29,742 nucleotides of DNA from SIAF01 sp046152955. Lineage in GTDB: Bacteria; Planctomycetota; Planctomycetia; Planctomycetales; Planctomycetaceae. Below are positions 22,704-29,742 of this stretch, in pieces. The number at the start of each line of letters is the position of its first letter. Positions within the stretch are counted from its first letter, which is position 1. The DNA lies in the NCBI GenBank assembly GCA_046152955.1, contig JBJXGA010000274.1, positions 1 through 29,742 on the forward strand, given 5' to 3'. A program made the position numbers and the translations under genes. The notes below the pieces were generated by a model, which saw only the letters and a program-made list of their open reading frames with translations, was not told where the DNA came from and ran no database searches.

Positions 22704-24152
22704 CTAGGCCAGGAGCTTCGTCGCCACATTCCCCGCGACGTCGGTCAATCGGTAGTCGCGCCCCTGGAAGCGGAATGTGAGCTTGAGGTGGTCGATCCCC
22801 AAGAGGTGCAGGATTGTCGCCTGCAAGTCGTGGACGTGGACTTTGTCTTTGGTGACGTAATAACCGATCTCGTCCGTTTCGCCGATCGTCTGTCCCCCCT
22901 TGATCCCTCCCCCTGCCAGCCACATCGTATAGCCGTCGATATGGTGGTCGCGACCGAGCATGTCGCGCGGCTCCCCCTGCGGAGTGCGGCCGAATTCGCC
23001 ACCCCACACGACCAGCGTGCTGTCGAGCAGGCCCCGCTGTTTCAAGTCCCGAATCAGTGCGGCTGACGCCTGGTCGACTTCCTGGCAGCGTTCATCCAGA
23101 GACTTTCCCAACTCGGTTCCGGCGTTGCCGTGGTGATCCCAGTCGGTGTGATAGAGCTGTACAAAACGGACGCCGCGCTCGACCAGTCGCCGCGCCAGCA
23201 GGCAGTTGTTGGCGAACGACGGTTTGCCCGGCTGTGCGCCATACATTCCGATGGTCGCGGCGGTCTCCCCCTCCAGGTTCATCAGCTCCGGGGCACTGGA
23301 CTGCATGCGGTACGCCATTTCATAGGCGGCGACGCGGGTTGTGATCTCCGGATCGCCCGTCTCGTCGAGGCGCAGGCGGTTGAGGTCGTTGACCGCATCA
23401 ACGAACTGTTTCTGGCGAATGTGGTCGATTCCGCGGGGATTGGCCAGATTCAGGATTGGCTCGGCACCGGACCGGAACGGAACCCCCTGGTACGAGGTGG
23501 GAAGGAACCCACTGGCCCACAAGGGGGAGCCGCCGCGCGGGCCGCGCGGGCCCGATTGCAATACCACAAACCCCGGCAGATCACGGGACTCGCTGCCGAT
23601 GCCGTAGGTCACCCAGGCTCCCATACTGGGGCGCCCCATGAACTGCGGCGAGCCGGTGTTGACGAACAGCTTGGCCGGCCCGTGATTGAAGACATCGGTC
23701 ACCATGCTTTTGACGATGCACAGATCGTCGACGACGCTCTGCATGTGCGGGAGGGTCTCTCCCAGTTCCGCACCCGACTCGCCGCACTTGACGAATTTGC
23801 GGCTGGTTCCCAGCAACTTCGCATCCTGCTTGATGAACGCAAAGCGTTTGTTCTTCACGTACGATTCGGGAATCTGCTGGCCGTGGAGTTCCTGAAGTTT
23901 GGGTTTGTAGTCGAACAACTCAAGTTGGCTGGGGCCTCCGGCCATGAACAGGAAAATCACGTTCTTGGCTTTGGCCGGAAAATGCCCGTCGCGCGGCGCG
24001 AACGGATTGGCGGCGCGGTCGCCCGTGGCGCCAGCCGCATTCCCCCGATCTCCCAGGAGCGTGCCCAGGGCCAGCGCCCCCAGCCCCAACTTGCAATCCT
24101 GGAAGAAATGCCGCCGCGTCACCTGGCGAAGCAACTGCTGTTCGATGTGCAT
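22704..24152 (-). CDS. DUF1501 family protein, Tat-exported
   Basis: A 482-residue DUF1501 protein with a twin-arginine signal (TRRHFF, 12-17, then LGLGALALG). Landmarks are FLFMAGGPSQLELFDYKPKL, GGEFGRTP (384-391) and GRDHH (400-404), all typical of the family, which is related to the sulfatase/alkaline phosphatase fold. It is more typical than the DUF1501 copy at 2195-3598, to which it is only distantly similar. It lies 23 bases after the Uma2 gene and 56 bases before the PSCyt1/DUF1553 gene. DUF1501 and PSCyt1/DUF1553 genes occur next to each other in many planctomycetes, so a joint role at the periplasmic side is likely. Start codons at 24152 and 24167 are both possible; GGAGAG precedes the first. 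Confidence 0.92.
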   Translation of the reverse strand: MHIEQQLLRQVTRRHFFQDCKLGLGALALGTLLGDRGNAAGATGDRAANPFAPRDGHFPAKAKNVIFLFMAGGPSQLELFDYKPKLQELHGQQIPESYVKNKRFAFIKQDAKLLGTSRKFVKCGESGAELGETLPHMQSVVDDLCIVKSMVTDVFNHGPAKLFVNTGSPQFMGRPSMGAWVTYGIGSESRDLPGFVVLQSGPRGPRGGSPLWASGFLPTSYQGVPFRSGAEPILNLANPRGIDHIRQKQFVDAVNDLNRLRLDETGDPEITTRVAAYEMAYRMQSSAPELMNLEGETAATIGMYGAQPGKPSFANNCLLARRLVERGVRFVQLYHTDWDHHGNAGTELGKSLDERCQEVDQASAALIRDLKQRGLLDSTLVVWGGEFGRTPQGEPRDMLGRDHHIDGYTMWLAGGGIKGGQTIGETDEIGYYVTKDKVHVHDLQATILHLLGIDHLKLTFRFQGRDYRLTDVAGNVATKLLA

Positions 24153-24175
24153 GGACTCTCCGCTCATGGACTCTC

Positions 24176-24805
24176 TCATTCTCGATGTTCCGACGGTTGT
24201 TTCCAATCGTCGCAGACCGCCAGGAGTTTTCCTAAAGGCAACTCAAACCCCGGCAGTAGCGAAGTGGCGTATGTCTGGTCTCGCGACACAATTTGTTCTT
24301 CAAACCCCAACGAACTGGGGCGAAAAACGGACATGGTCTCCTGAAAGCGATCGATCACCCAATACTCCCGGATCCCCAAGGCCAGGTACTCATCCCGTTT
24401 GTCAACATAGTCCCGCAGGCAATCGCGCCGTCGCCTGGAAACGAATTCCACCACGATCGTCGGAAGGTCGGCATCGAGATTGAATTCGGGCCCATACCCG
24501 GCCCAGATCGCGCGATCGGCCCGGCGCCGACCGTTTTCAACGTGGACATACTCTTCCGCCAGCGTTTTTTGGACGATTCCCGGATGCTGTTCCTGGTAGT
24601 TCCTGATCCAGCGTCCCATTTCCTCATTCGGGTCACGTTCAAACCGGGAGGGAGCGGCATTCACGATCAGCACTCCATTGATCAACTCGTATCGATAGAG
24701 GTCGTTGTAGTCGTCGATCGCATCGAATTCCGCCGGGGTCATCCGGATCCCGTTGTCCCCAGGGCCGATGGCAAATCGCCTTCGCCGCTTCACGATTGTG
24801 CGCAT
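24176..24805 (-). CDS. Uma2 family endonuclease
   Basis: A 209-residue protein of the Uma2 (DUF820) family of PD-(D/E)xK nuclease-fold proteins, often many copies per genome in cyanobacteria and planctomycetes. Visible motifs are RYELINGVLIV (Glu40), RADRAIW (Asp97), TIVVEFVS (Glu120) and DKRDEYLALGIREYWVID (Lys136), so the active-site set looks intact. The N-terminus is basic (KRRRR, 7-10). The ATG at 24805 has a strong GGAGGT 7 bases upstream; an ATG at 24844 would overlap the preceding gene. It is cytoplasmic, unlike its exported neighbours, so its place in the operon is odd. Its substrate and role are unknown; self-mobile-element origin has been proposed for the family. Confidence 0.85.
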   Translation of the reverse strand: MRTIVKRRRRFAIGPGDNGIRMTPAEFDAIDDYNDLYRYELINGVLIVNAAPSRFERDPNEEMGRWIRNYQEQHPGIVQKTLAEEYVHVENGRRRADRAIWAGYGPEFNLDADLPTIVVEFVSRRRRDCLRDYVDKRDEYLALGIREYWVIDRFQETMSVFRPSSLGFEEQIVSRDQTYATSLLPGFELPLGKLLAVCDDWKQPSEHRE

Positions 24806-24812
24806 GTCATAG

Positions 24813-24818
24813 ACCTCC
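24813..24818 (-). promoter_or_regulatory. Ribosome binding site that fixes the Uma2 start
   Basis: GGAGGT on the minus strand, 7 bases before the ATG at 24805 and lying between that start and the upstream stop codon at 24822. Confidence 0.8.
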
Positions 24819-24821
24819 GTC

Positions 24822-27374
24822 TCACTCGCGGGTGATGAACTCATCCAGATTCAGGAGCACACGCGCCACCGCCGTCCAGGCAGCGAACTCCTGCACGTTC
24901 GCGGCAACCGGAATCAGCGGGGGAGTCAATTGCTCCGCGTCCTGAGGATGCGCCGCGAACTCGGCGCGCTGCTGCTTTAGCAGTTTGTCCAAACGCTGCG
25001 ATTCCGCGTCGCTGGGGGCCCGCGAGAGACAGGTCTGAAAGGCGTACTTCAGCCGCGGGCCGTCCCCCGTGGGGGCATCCTTCAAAACGCGCAGCGCCAG
25101 TCCCTGCGCCAATTCCACGAACTGCTGATCATTGGCCAGTGTCAGCGATTGCAGCGGAGTGTTGGACCGGTTGCGCCGCGTACAGGTGACATTGGCATCG
25201 GGAAAGTCGAAGACCGTCATCGCCGGGTACGGGGCCGAACGCCACAGATACGTGTACATCCCGCGGCGGTATCGGTCCGGACCAGTGGCCGTGGCCCAGG
25301 GCTTTTTGTCCTGTGTGAAGTCGTAGACGCCATCCGGCTGAGGGGGATTGACGCTGGGTCCCCCGATCGTGCGGTTCAACAGTCCGCTCGTGGTCAGCGC
25401 GGCATCCCGAATCACTTCGGCGTCAATCCGCAACCGCGATTGCCGCGCGTAGAGCTTGTTGGCCGGATCGATCTCCGCCAGTTCGGTCCGGAAACGCGAA
25501 GCTTGCCGATAGGTGGCGGAGGTCACGATCAGGGCGTGCAGGTTCTTCAGGCTCCAGGGAACGCCCGGAGTGGTTCCCAGGGGGGCCACGGTCGGCGCCA
25601 TGAATTCGGAAGCGAGCCAATCGAGAAGCTCCGGATGCGTCGGAGCCGTCCCCTGAATGCCGAAATCGTTTTCCGTCTCGACGATTCCCCGCCCGAAGAA
25701 TTTCTGCCAGACGCGATTGACCGTGACGCGCGGCGTCAGCGGATTGCGCTGGCTGACCAACCAGCGGGCCAGATCGAGGCGGGTGGGACGGGACGCTGAC
25801 TCGGGGAGAGGCGGGAGGACGGCGGGGACCGCTGGCGTGACGGCGGCGCCATGCCGCAGAAAATCGCCACGGATGTGGATGTGGGTATCGCGGGGCTGCG
25901 ACCGCTCCTGCAAGACCATCGTCGTGGTGAACTGCGGCTCCGCGGAACGAAGCGTCGAAATCTGTTCCAGGACGGGAAACTTCTGGCGCGCCACCTCCAG
26001 CTTCTTGTAATACTCGGCCAGATCTTTGCGGTTCTGATCGCTCCGCATGACGACTGCCAGATTGACCGCGTTGAGCACTTCCGGAGGGAGTTTCTTCTTC
26101 TCGTCCTCGGTCAACGCCTTTTCCCAGGCGTCCAATTCCGCCTGAAATTCCGCGGCCCGCGCCGCGAACTGCTGTTCCAATTCCGCCACCTGGCGGCGGA
26201 CGTCGTCCCGTTTCTGCACCAACCCCTGCTGCACCTGTTCGGCGGTGGGGACGTCCAGCTTGGGCTCGTCGGCATTGTTGAGGAAGGCGTACAACTGATA
26301 GTACTCGCGCTGCGAAAGGGGGTCGTATTTGTGCTCGTGGCACTGCGCGCAGCCGACCGTCAGTCCCAAAAACACCAGTCCGGTCGTGTTCACCCGATCG
26401 ACCACCGACTCCACGCGAAACTGCTCGGGGTCCGTTCCCCCCTCCTCGTTGATCAGCGTATTGCGATGGAACCCGGTGGCGATCCGCTGCTGGAGCGTGG
26501 CCCCTTCCAGCATGTCTCCGGCGAGTTGCTCGATCGTGAACTGATCGAACGGCAGATCGCGGTTGACCGCGTCAATCACCCAATCGCGGTACTTCCAGAT
26601 GCTGCGAGCGAAGTCGCGCGTGAAACCGTTCGAATCGGCGTAACGGGCCAGGTCGAGCCAATGTCGGCCCCAGCGTTCTCCGTAATGCGGTGAATTCAAG
26701 AGCCGTTCCACCAAACGCTCGTAGGCCTGCGGATGTTGGTCCGCGACGAAGGCGTCGATCTCGGCCAATGACGGAGGCAATCCCAAGAGATCAAAGCTGA
26801 GACGGCGGATCTGCGTTACGCGGTCCGCCTCGGCAGCCGGTTGCAGTCCTTCCTGCTCCTGCCGCGCCAGGACGAAGGCGTCAATCGGATTTCTCACCCA
26901 GCCTGCGGTTTTGACCGACGGCATGGTGGAGCGAACGATCGGCTGAAACGACCAATGGTCGCTCCGTTTGTCCCGCGCAGCTCCAGCGACTTCGTTCTCC
27001 GGGGCCTTGGCCCCCTCGTCAATCCAGCGGACCAGAAGCGCGATTTCGGCCGCGGTCGGGCGCGGCTCCCCCTCCGGAGGCATCGCGGCCACCCCCTCGG
27101 TCCCGGTCAGTGCCTGGATCAGCAGGCTCTCACCGCTCTTTCCGGCGACGACGGCGCTCCCCGTGTCTCCCCCGGCCAGCGCGGCTTTCGCCGTATCAAG
27201 CCGCAAACCCGATTTTTGCTTCTGGGCGCCATGGCACCCCACGCAAAATTGCGTTAGGAGCGGTTTGATCTGCGCCTGATAGTCAACCGCGGCAGTCTCC
27301 TCCGCCCGACCGATTGAGACTCCGGCACAAACTCCCCAGCAAACGCCGACGATCGCCGTCAAACGCCGTATCAT
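24822..27374 (-). CDS. PSCyt1/DUF1549/DUF1553 protein, first gene of the leftward run
   Basis: An 850-residue member without the long beta insert of its two neighbours. It has a signal peptide (1-24, ending GRAEE), PSCyt1 C44-V-G-C-H48 with probable ligand Met98 (AAMPPEGE), DUF1549 (about 162-360) with the second CxxCH C342-A-Q-C-H346, a helical region rich in Glu, Lys and Gln (about 375-475) and DUF1553 (about 540-830: PRVTVNRVWQKFFGRG, NVTCTRRNRSNTPLQSLTLA). The length is normal for the short form. The first gene of a run with Uma2 (16-base gap), DUF1501 and a second DUF1553 gene, all leftward. The ATG at 27374 is preceded by GGAAGG. Its upstream region holds the TCTGACC heptamer array. Confidence 0.92.
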   Translation of the reverse strand: MIRRLTAIVGVCWGVCAGVSIGRAEETAAVDYQAQIKPLLTQFCVGCHGAQKQKSGLRLDTAKAALAGGDTGSAVVAGKSGESLLIQALTGTEGVAAMPPEGEPRPTAAEIALLVRWIDEGAKAPENEVAGAARDKRSDHWSFQPIVRSTMPSVKTAGWVRNPIDAFVLARQEQEGLQPAAEADRVTQIRRLSFDLLGLPPSLAEIDAFVADQHPQAYERLVERLLNSPHYGERWGRHWLDLARYADSNGFTRDFARSIWKYRDWVIDAVNRDLPFDQFTIEQLAGDMLEGATLQQRIATGFHRNTLINEEGGTDPEQFRVESVVDRVNTTGLVFLGLTVGCAQCHEHKYDPLSQREYYQLYAFLNNADEPKLDVPTAEQVQQGLVQKRDDVRRQVAELEQQFAARAAEFQAELDAWEKALTEDEKKKLPPEVLNAVNLAVVMRSDQNRKDLAEYYKKLEVARQKFPVLEQISTLRSAEPQFTTTMVLQERSQPRDTHIHIRGDFLRHGAAVTPAVPAVLPPLPESASRPTRLDLARWLVSQRNPLTPRVTVNRVWQKFFGRGIVETENDFGIQGTAPTHPELLDWLASEFMAPTVAPLGTTPGVPWSLKNLHALIVTSATYRQASRFRTELAEIDPANKLYARQSRLRIDAEVIRDAALTTSGLLNRTIGGPSVNPPQPDGVYDFTQDKKPWATATGPDRYRRGMYTYLWRSAPYPAMTVFDFPDANVTCTRRNRSNTPLQSLTLANDQQFVELAQGLALRVLKDAPTGDGPRLKYAFQTCLSRAPSDAESQRLDKLLKQQRAEFAAHPQDAEQLTPPLIPVAANVQEFAAWTAVARVLLNLDEFITRE

Positions 27375-27673
27375 GCGACCTGGACCTTCCCAAAATCGAT
27401 TCCGACCCGGAACGTATCACTGAACCTTGATTCTATCGCACCCGGTGACCGGCGGCTACTGTTTTTTGGCCCGGTCCAGGAGGGAAACTCGACAGGTCGG
27501 AGTGAATCGTGCCCTGCGACAGAATTCTGGGGGCCTCTGACCTTCAATTTACAGAGTCTGACCTCCAATTTGCAGAGATTGACCGGGGAAGCCTGCGGAA
27601 CAACCTGTCGCCGGAAATCCCAACCGACCAGGATTGCGCGATTTCTCAGACAGCGCCCTTCTGCCCCCTCTGA
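27375..27673. other. 299-base intergenic region, no gene seen
   Basis: It lies between two leftward genes. It carries the heptamer/21-mer array at 27536-27584 and otherwise no recognisable gene on either strand. A possible -10-like TAGAAT read leftward sits near 27437, but no good -35 partner was found. Confidence 0.6.
27536..27584. repeat. 21-base tandem repeat composed of three heptamers
   Basis: The 21-mer beginning tctgaccttcaatt (27536-27556) is repeated with two changes at 27557-27577, then attgacc (27578-27584) starts a third copy. Read as 7-base units: tctgacc, ttcaatt, tacagag, tctgacc, tccaatt, tgcagag, attgacc. Confidence 0.8.
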
Positions 27674-29470
27674 TCATTTTTGATATTTGATGTGCAGCTC
27701 GACACGTTCGATAACAATCTGAACATCCGTGTCGGGCTTGATGAGACGCAATCCGACCAGGTTATTGCCGATTGCAAGCTGTCTCTGATCCACTCTGAAT
27801 ACCAGCCACCCCTGCTCCACGGTAGCCACCGGCAGCAGCAGATTGTTGAGTCGGCATTCGATCTTCGCTTCGATGCCCCGTGCGGGCGGTTTGTTCATGG
27901 CTCCGGCGTCTGGCTTGGGACGCGTGTAGTTACCCACCACCGTCGGCTGGATTCTCTGCTCGGCGGTCAGCGCTTCAGCTTTGAAATCTGAAACCACAAT
28001 TCGCAGTGTAATTTCTTTGACTTGGCTTGCCCTGTCGGCCACATCATCCGCGAACGCCAAAACCAGGAGCGTATCGCCCTGTTCCGCGCTCGATAACGAC
28101 GCCGGAAGCTGTGCCAGCATATTGGCGCCGAAGGACATATGCCGGGGCGTCTCCCACGCCGTCGGTTTGGGCCAGGCCTGAGGACCGAGGTTGTCGCCGC
28201 GGCGCTGCACAATGAATGCTTTGTCCCGTCGCCTGAGGACTTCCGCCGATCCGACTTCACTGAAAACTTGCGCCTGCCGATCCCACTGCGCCAGTGATTG
28301 CTCCAGATACTGCTCTGAAAACCCTTCCACTTTTGTGGCTTCGATTCTGTTGCGCGCCGCGGGGGAGGGGCTACCCATATTGAAGAGGTGGATGCCATCC
28401 GCACCCTGACGCCACCAATTTGACGCGACTCCGCGAAACACCTCGATCGGCGCATTCCGGTAACCGTCGGAGGCATGGTAATCATCCCATGACGGATAGA
28501 GCTTGATCCCCCCATTGGAAGACAGGCTCTGGAAACTGGCGAGGTCGACGTCTGCCGATCGGTTTCCCAGGACAAAGATGTCGACCAGTCGATCGCGAGC
28601 CCAGGTTTCCACGTCATAGCCATCGTAGTGGCACCACAACAGCGATTCGGGCACTCGCACAGCCAGCAGAATCGGACGACCGCGTTTCATCTCCAGTTCC
28701 AGCAATGAAGTACGTACCGAACGCACAAACTCCGTCAGGTGCTTTCGATCCAGCCATTGCTCACCGGTCGGAAACATGACCGACGTTCGGGAAAAATCCA
28801 GCTGAATGCCGTCAAACGGGTAGAGCATCGCGAGCTCATTCACAATGCTGCGTTTGAATTCGCGGACTTCCGGAAAGACGAAATTCCAGTAATGCGGGAA
28901 AGGGTAAATGGCTTGAACCAGGCGCTCCGGATGCCGCTCTTTGATGGGCCGCACCAGCTTGTATTCGCCAGGGCCATTGTCGTTTCCGTTGACGCGATAG
29001 GAAAAGAAGACCTCTCGACCGCGCTGTCGCGCCTGCTCCAACAACACCCGTACGGGATCAATCCCCGCCTCCGACCATCGGGGAAAGATCGCCGTCTGAC
29101 GGGGAATGATCTCGCTGGGCCACGAGGCGGAATTCCCCTCGGTCCAATCCCACCAGACACTGTCGATCTGATTGTTTGGCTCGTCCAAAGGCGAAAGGTG
29201 GTAATCGATGGCGTCGGCGAGGCGGTCGGGACCGATCGCTAGGTTGTAAAACGCGCCCGCCCCCACATCCGTCTGCAGGATGATTCTTCTTTGACGATTG
29301 ACCGCGGCCAGGTGAGCGGCGGTCAATCGAATGCTCTGCTGGTCAGGAGTGGGCGACTGCCCCTGCGCCATCGATGTCCCCGAGAGCACAATCCCTAGGA
29401 TGACGACTCCGATGGATGACCCAAGTGGCCATGACGTCGCGAAGAACTGATCTGTGAAGCGTGGCCGCAT
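27674..29470 (-). CDS. Secreted TIM-barrel glycoside-hydrolase-like protein
   Basis: A 598-residue protein with a hydrophobic signal (about 12-35, SWPLGSSIGVVILGIVLSGT) and then a (beta/alpha)-barrel of the glycosyl-hydrolase-like 10/DUF4015 sort. Landmarks are VWWDWTEGNS (105-114), GREVFFSYRVN, YPFDGIQLDFSRTSVMF (217-233, Asp225 at a plausible active-site strand end), GRPILLAVRVPESLLWC and VDIFVLGNRS. The C-terminal 200 residues form a beta-rich domain. Several acidic residues are well placed for hydrolysis but I cannot pin the catalytic pair, so binding-only is possible. The ATG at 29470 has AAGGAG 8 bases upstream (29479-29484). The open frame goes back to 29566, overlapping the end of another gene. 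Substrate unknown. Confidence 0.8.
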   Translation of the reverse strand: MRPRFTDQFFATSWPLGSSIGVVILGIVLSGTSMAQGQSPTPDQQSIRLTAAHLAAVNRQRRIILQTDVGAGAFYNLAIGPDRLADAIDYHLSPLDEPNNQIDSVWWDWTEGNSASWPSEIIPRQTAIFPRWSEAGIDPVRVLLEQARQRGREVFFSYRVNGNDNGPGEYKLVRPIKERHPERLVQAIYPFPHYWNFVFPEVREFKRSIVNELAMLYPFDGIQLDFSRTSVMFPTGEQWLDRKHLTEFVRSVRTSLLELEMKRGRPILLAVRVPESLLWCHYDGYDVETWARDRLVDIFVLGNRSADVDLASFQSLSSNGGIKLYPSWDDYHASDGYRNAPIEVFRGVASNWWRQGADGIHLFNMGSPSPAARNRIEATKVEGFSEQYLEQSLAQWDRQAQVFSEVGSAEVLRRRDKAFIVQRRGDNLGPQAWPKPTAWETPRHMSFGANMLAQLPASLSSAEQGDTLLVLAFADDVADRASQVKEITLRIVVSDFKAEALTAEQRIQPTVVGNYTRPKPDAGAMNKPPARGIEAKIECRLNNLLLPVATVEQGWLVFRVDQRQLAIGNNLVGLRLIKPDTDVQIVIERVELHIKYQK

Positions 29471-29478
29471 ACTTTGGT

Positions 29479-29484
29479 CTCCTT
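29479..29484 (-). promoter_or_regulatory. Ribosome binding site that fixes the TIM-barrel protein start
   Basis: AAGGAG on the minus strand, 8 bases upstream of the ATG at 29470; the longer frame from 29566 has no such site and would overlap the stop of the upstream gene. Confidence 0.8.
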
Positions 29485-29555
29485 TCTTGAACGACGCATT
29501 GGCGGCAAATCGCAGCCGAAAAGCACAGCTCCGGGCGGCGGGGGTGGCCCGCCGA

Positions 29556-29742
29556 TCAGAATTCAATAAGAAGTTGTGCTTGGAACAGCAAGACGCTTTC
29601 GCCGGCTCGGTGTCCGGCGAGCACGTTGTCCGCCAATGTGCGGATGGTGCGGGTCACATCCAGCGGACCTCGCCACTGGCGTGACTGCTGTGGATACCCG
29701 TTGGCGCCCCAGCTCCCTTCATGACCGGTGCCATAGGGCCCG
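29556..29742 (-). CDS. 3' end of a leftward gene cut by the window edge
   Basis: From the window edge leftward, one frame stays open for 61 codons and stops at 29556-29558. The residues read like a real C-terminus: GPYGTGHEGSWGANGYPQQS, then DVTRTIRTLADNVLAGHRAG and a short hydrophobic end. It is Gly/Tyr-rich at first and helical later. I do not recognise the family. It ends 85 bases before the start of the TIM-barrel gene on the same strand, so the two may form a transcription unit. Confidence 0.5.
   Translation of the reverse strand, partial: GPYGTGHEGSWGANGYPQQSRQWRGPLDVTRTIRTLADNVLAGHRAGESVLLFQAQLLIEF

Noticed and set aside
23130..24344. Rightward open frame of 404 codons
   Set aside because: It is antisense to the second DUF1501 gene and to part of the Uma2 gene; no motif.
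1..29742. tRNA, rRNA or insertion sequence
   Set aside because: No cloverleaf-like sequence, ribosomal RNA segment, transposase frame or terminal inverted repeats were recognised.

Overview
The window looks like a piece of a planctomycete chromosome (class Planctomycetia). It is GC-rich and carries gene families that are strongly expanded in that phylum: two DUF1501 proteins, three large secreted proteins of the PSCyt1 (cytochrome c-like)/DUF1549/DUF1553 type, a DUF1080 (3-keto-disaccharide hydrolase-type) domain, and a planctomycete-style Gfo/Idh/MocA oxidoreductase. The assignment rests on recognising these families by eye; no search was run.

Left part (1-12.1 kb): a slipin-type SPFH protein closed by a clear intrinsic terminator; a small alpha/beta hydrolase; a leftward pair (Gfo/Idh/MocA oxidoreductase followed by a Tat-exported DUF1501 protein) ending at a hairpin terminator; then a rightward block with a secreted alpha/beta hydrolase, a three-helix membrane protein, a large membrane-anchored protein and an ABC-2-type permease made of two repeated halves. 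The last two overlap by one base and look like the non-ATPase parts of one export or gliding-type ABC system. Convergent to them lies a leftward gene encoding an esterase fused to a complete DUF1080 module.

Middle (12.1-16.4 kb): a small conserved basic protein, a 615-base gene-free stretch rich in hairpins and heptamer repeats, a TolC-family outer-membrane lipoprotein gene without a visible pump partner, and a HigBA-like toxin-antitoxin operon (toxin first) with a palindromic operator inside its promoter.

Right part (16.4-29.7 kb): a rightward PSCyt1/DUF1549/DUF1553 gene whose stop codon directly abuts the stop codon of a leftward paralogue. The leftward paralogue closes a compact four-gene run: PSCyt1/DUF1553, Uma2-type nuclease, DUF1501, PSCyt1/DUF1553. 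Upstream of that run is a secreted TIM-barrel glycoside-hydrolase-like protein and, at the edge, the 3' end of one more leftward gene. Most of the content points to secreted or periplasmic chemistry, plausibly polysaccharide or sugar turnover, but substrates cannot be read from the sequence.

The most unusual signals are non-coding: at least four intergenic stretches built of degenerate heptanucleotide repeats (3.6, 12.2, 13.0 and 27.55 kb), GGC-TNAC-GCC hairpins at two gene ends, and a cluster of hairpins ahead of the TolC gene. Among proteins, the esterase-DUF1080 fusion, the 67-residue triple repeat in the slipin, the duplicated ABC permease and the Uma2 gene embedded in a cytochrome-type operon merit a second look. 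No RNA genes, insertion sequences or CRISPR arrays were found.
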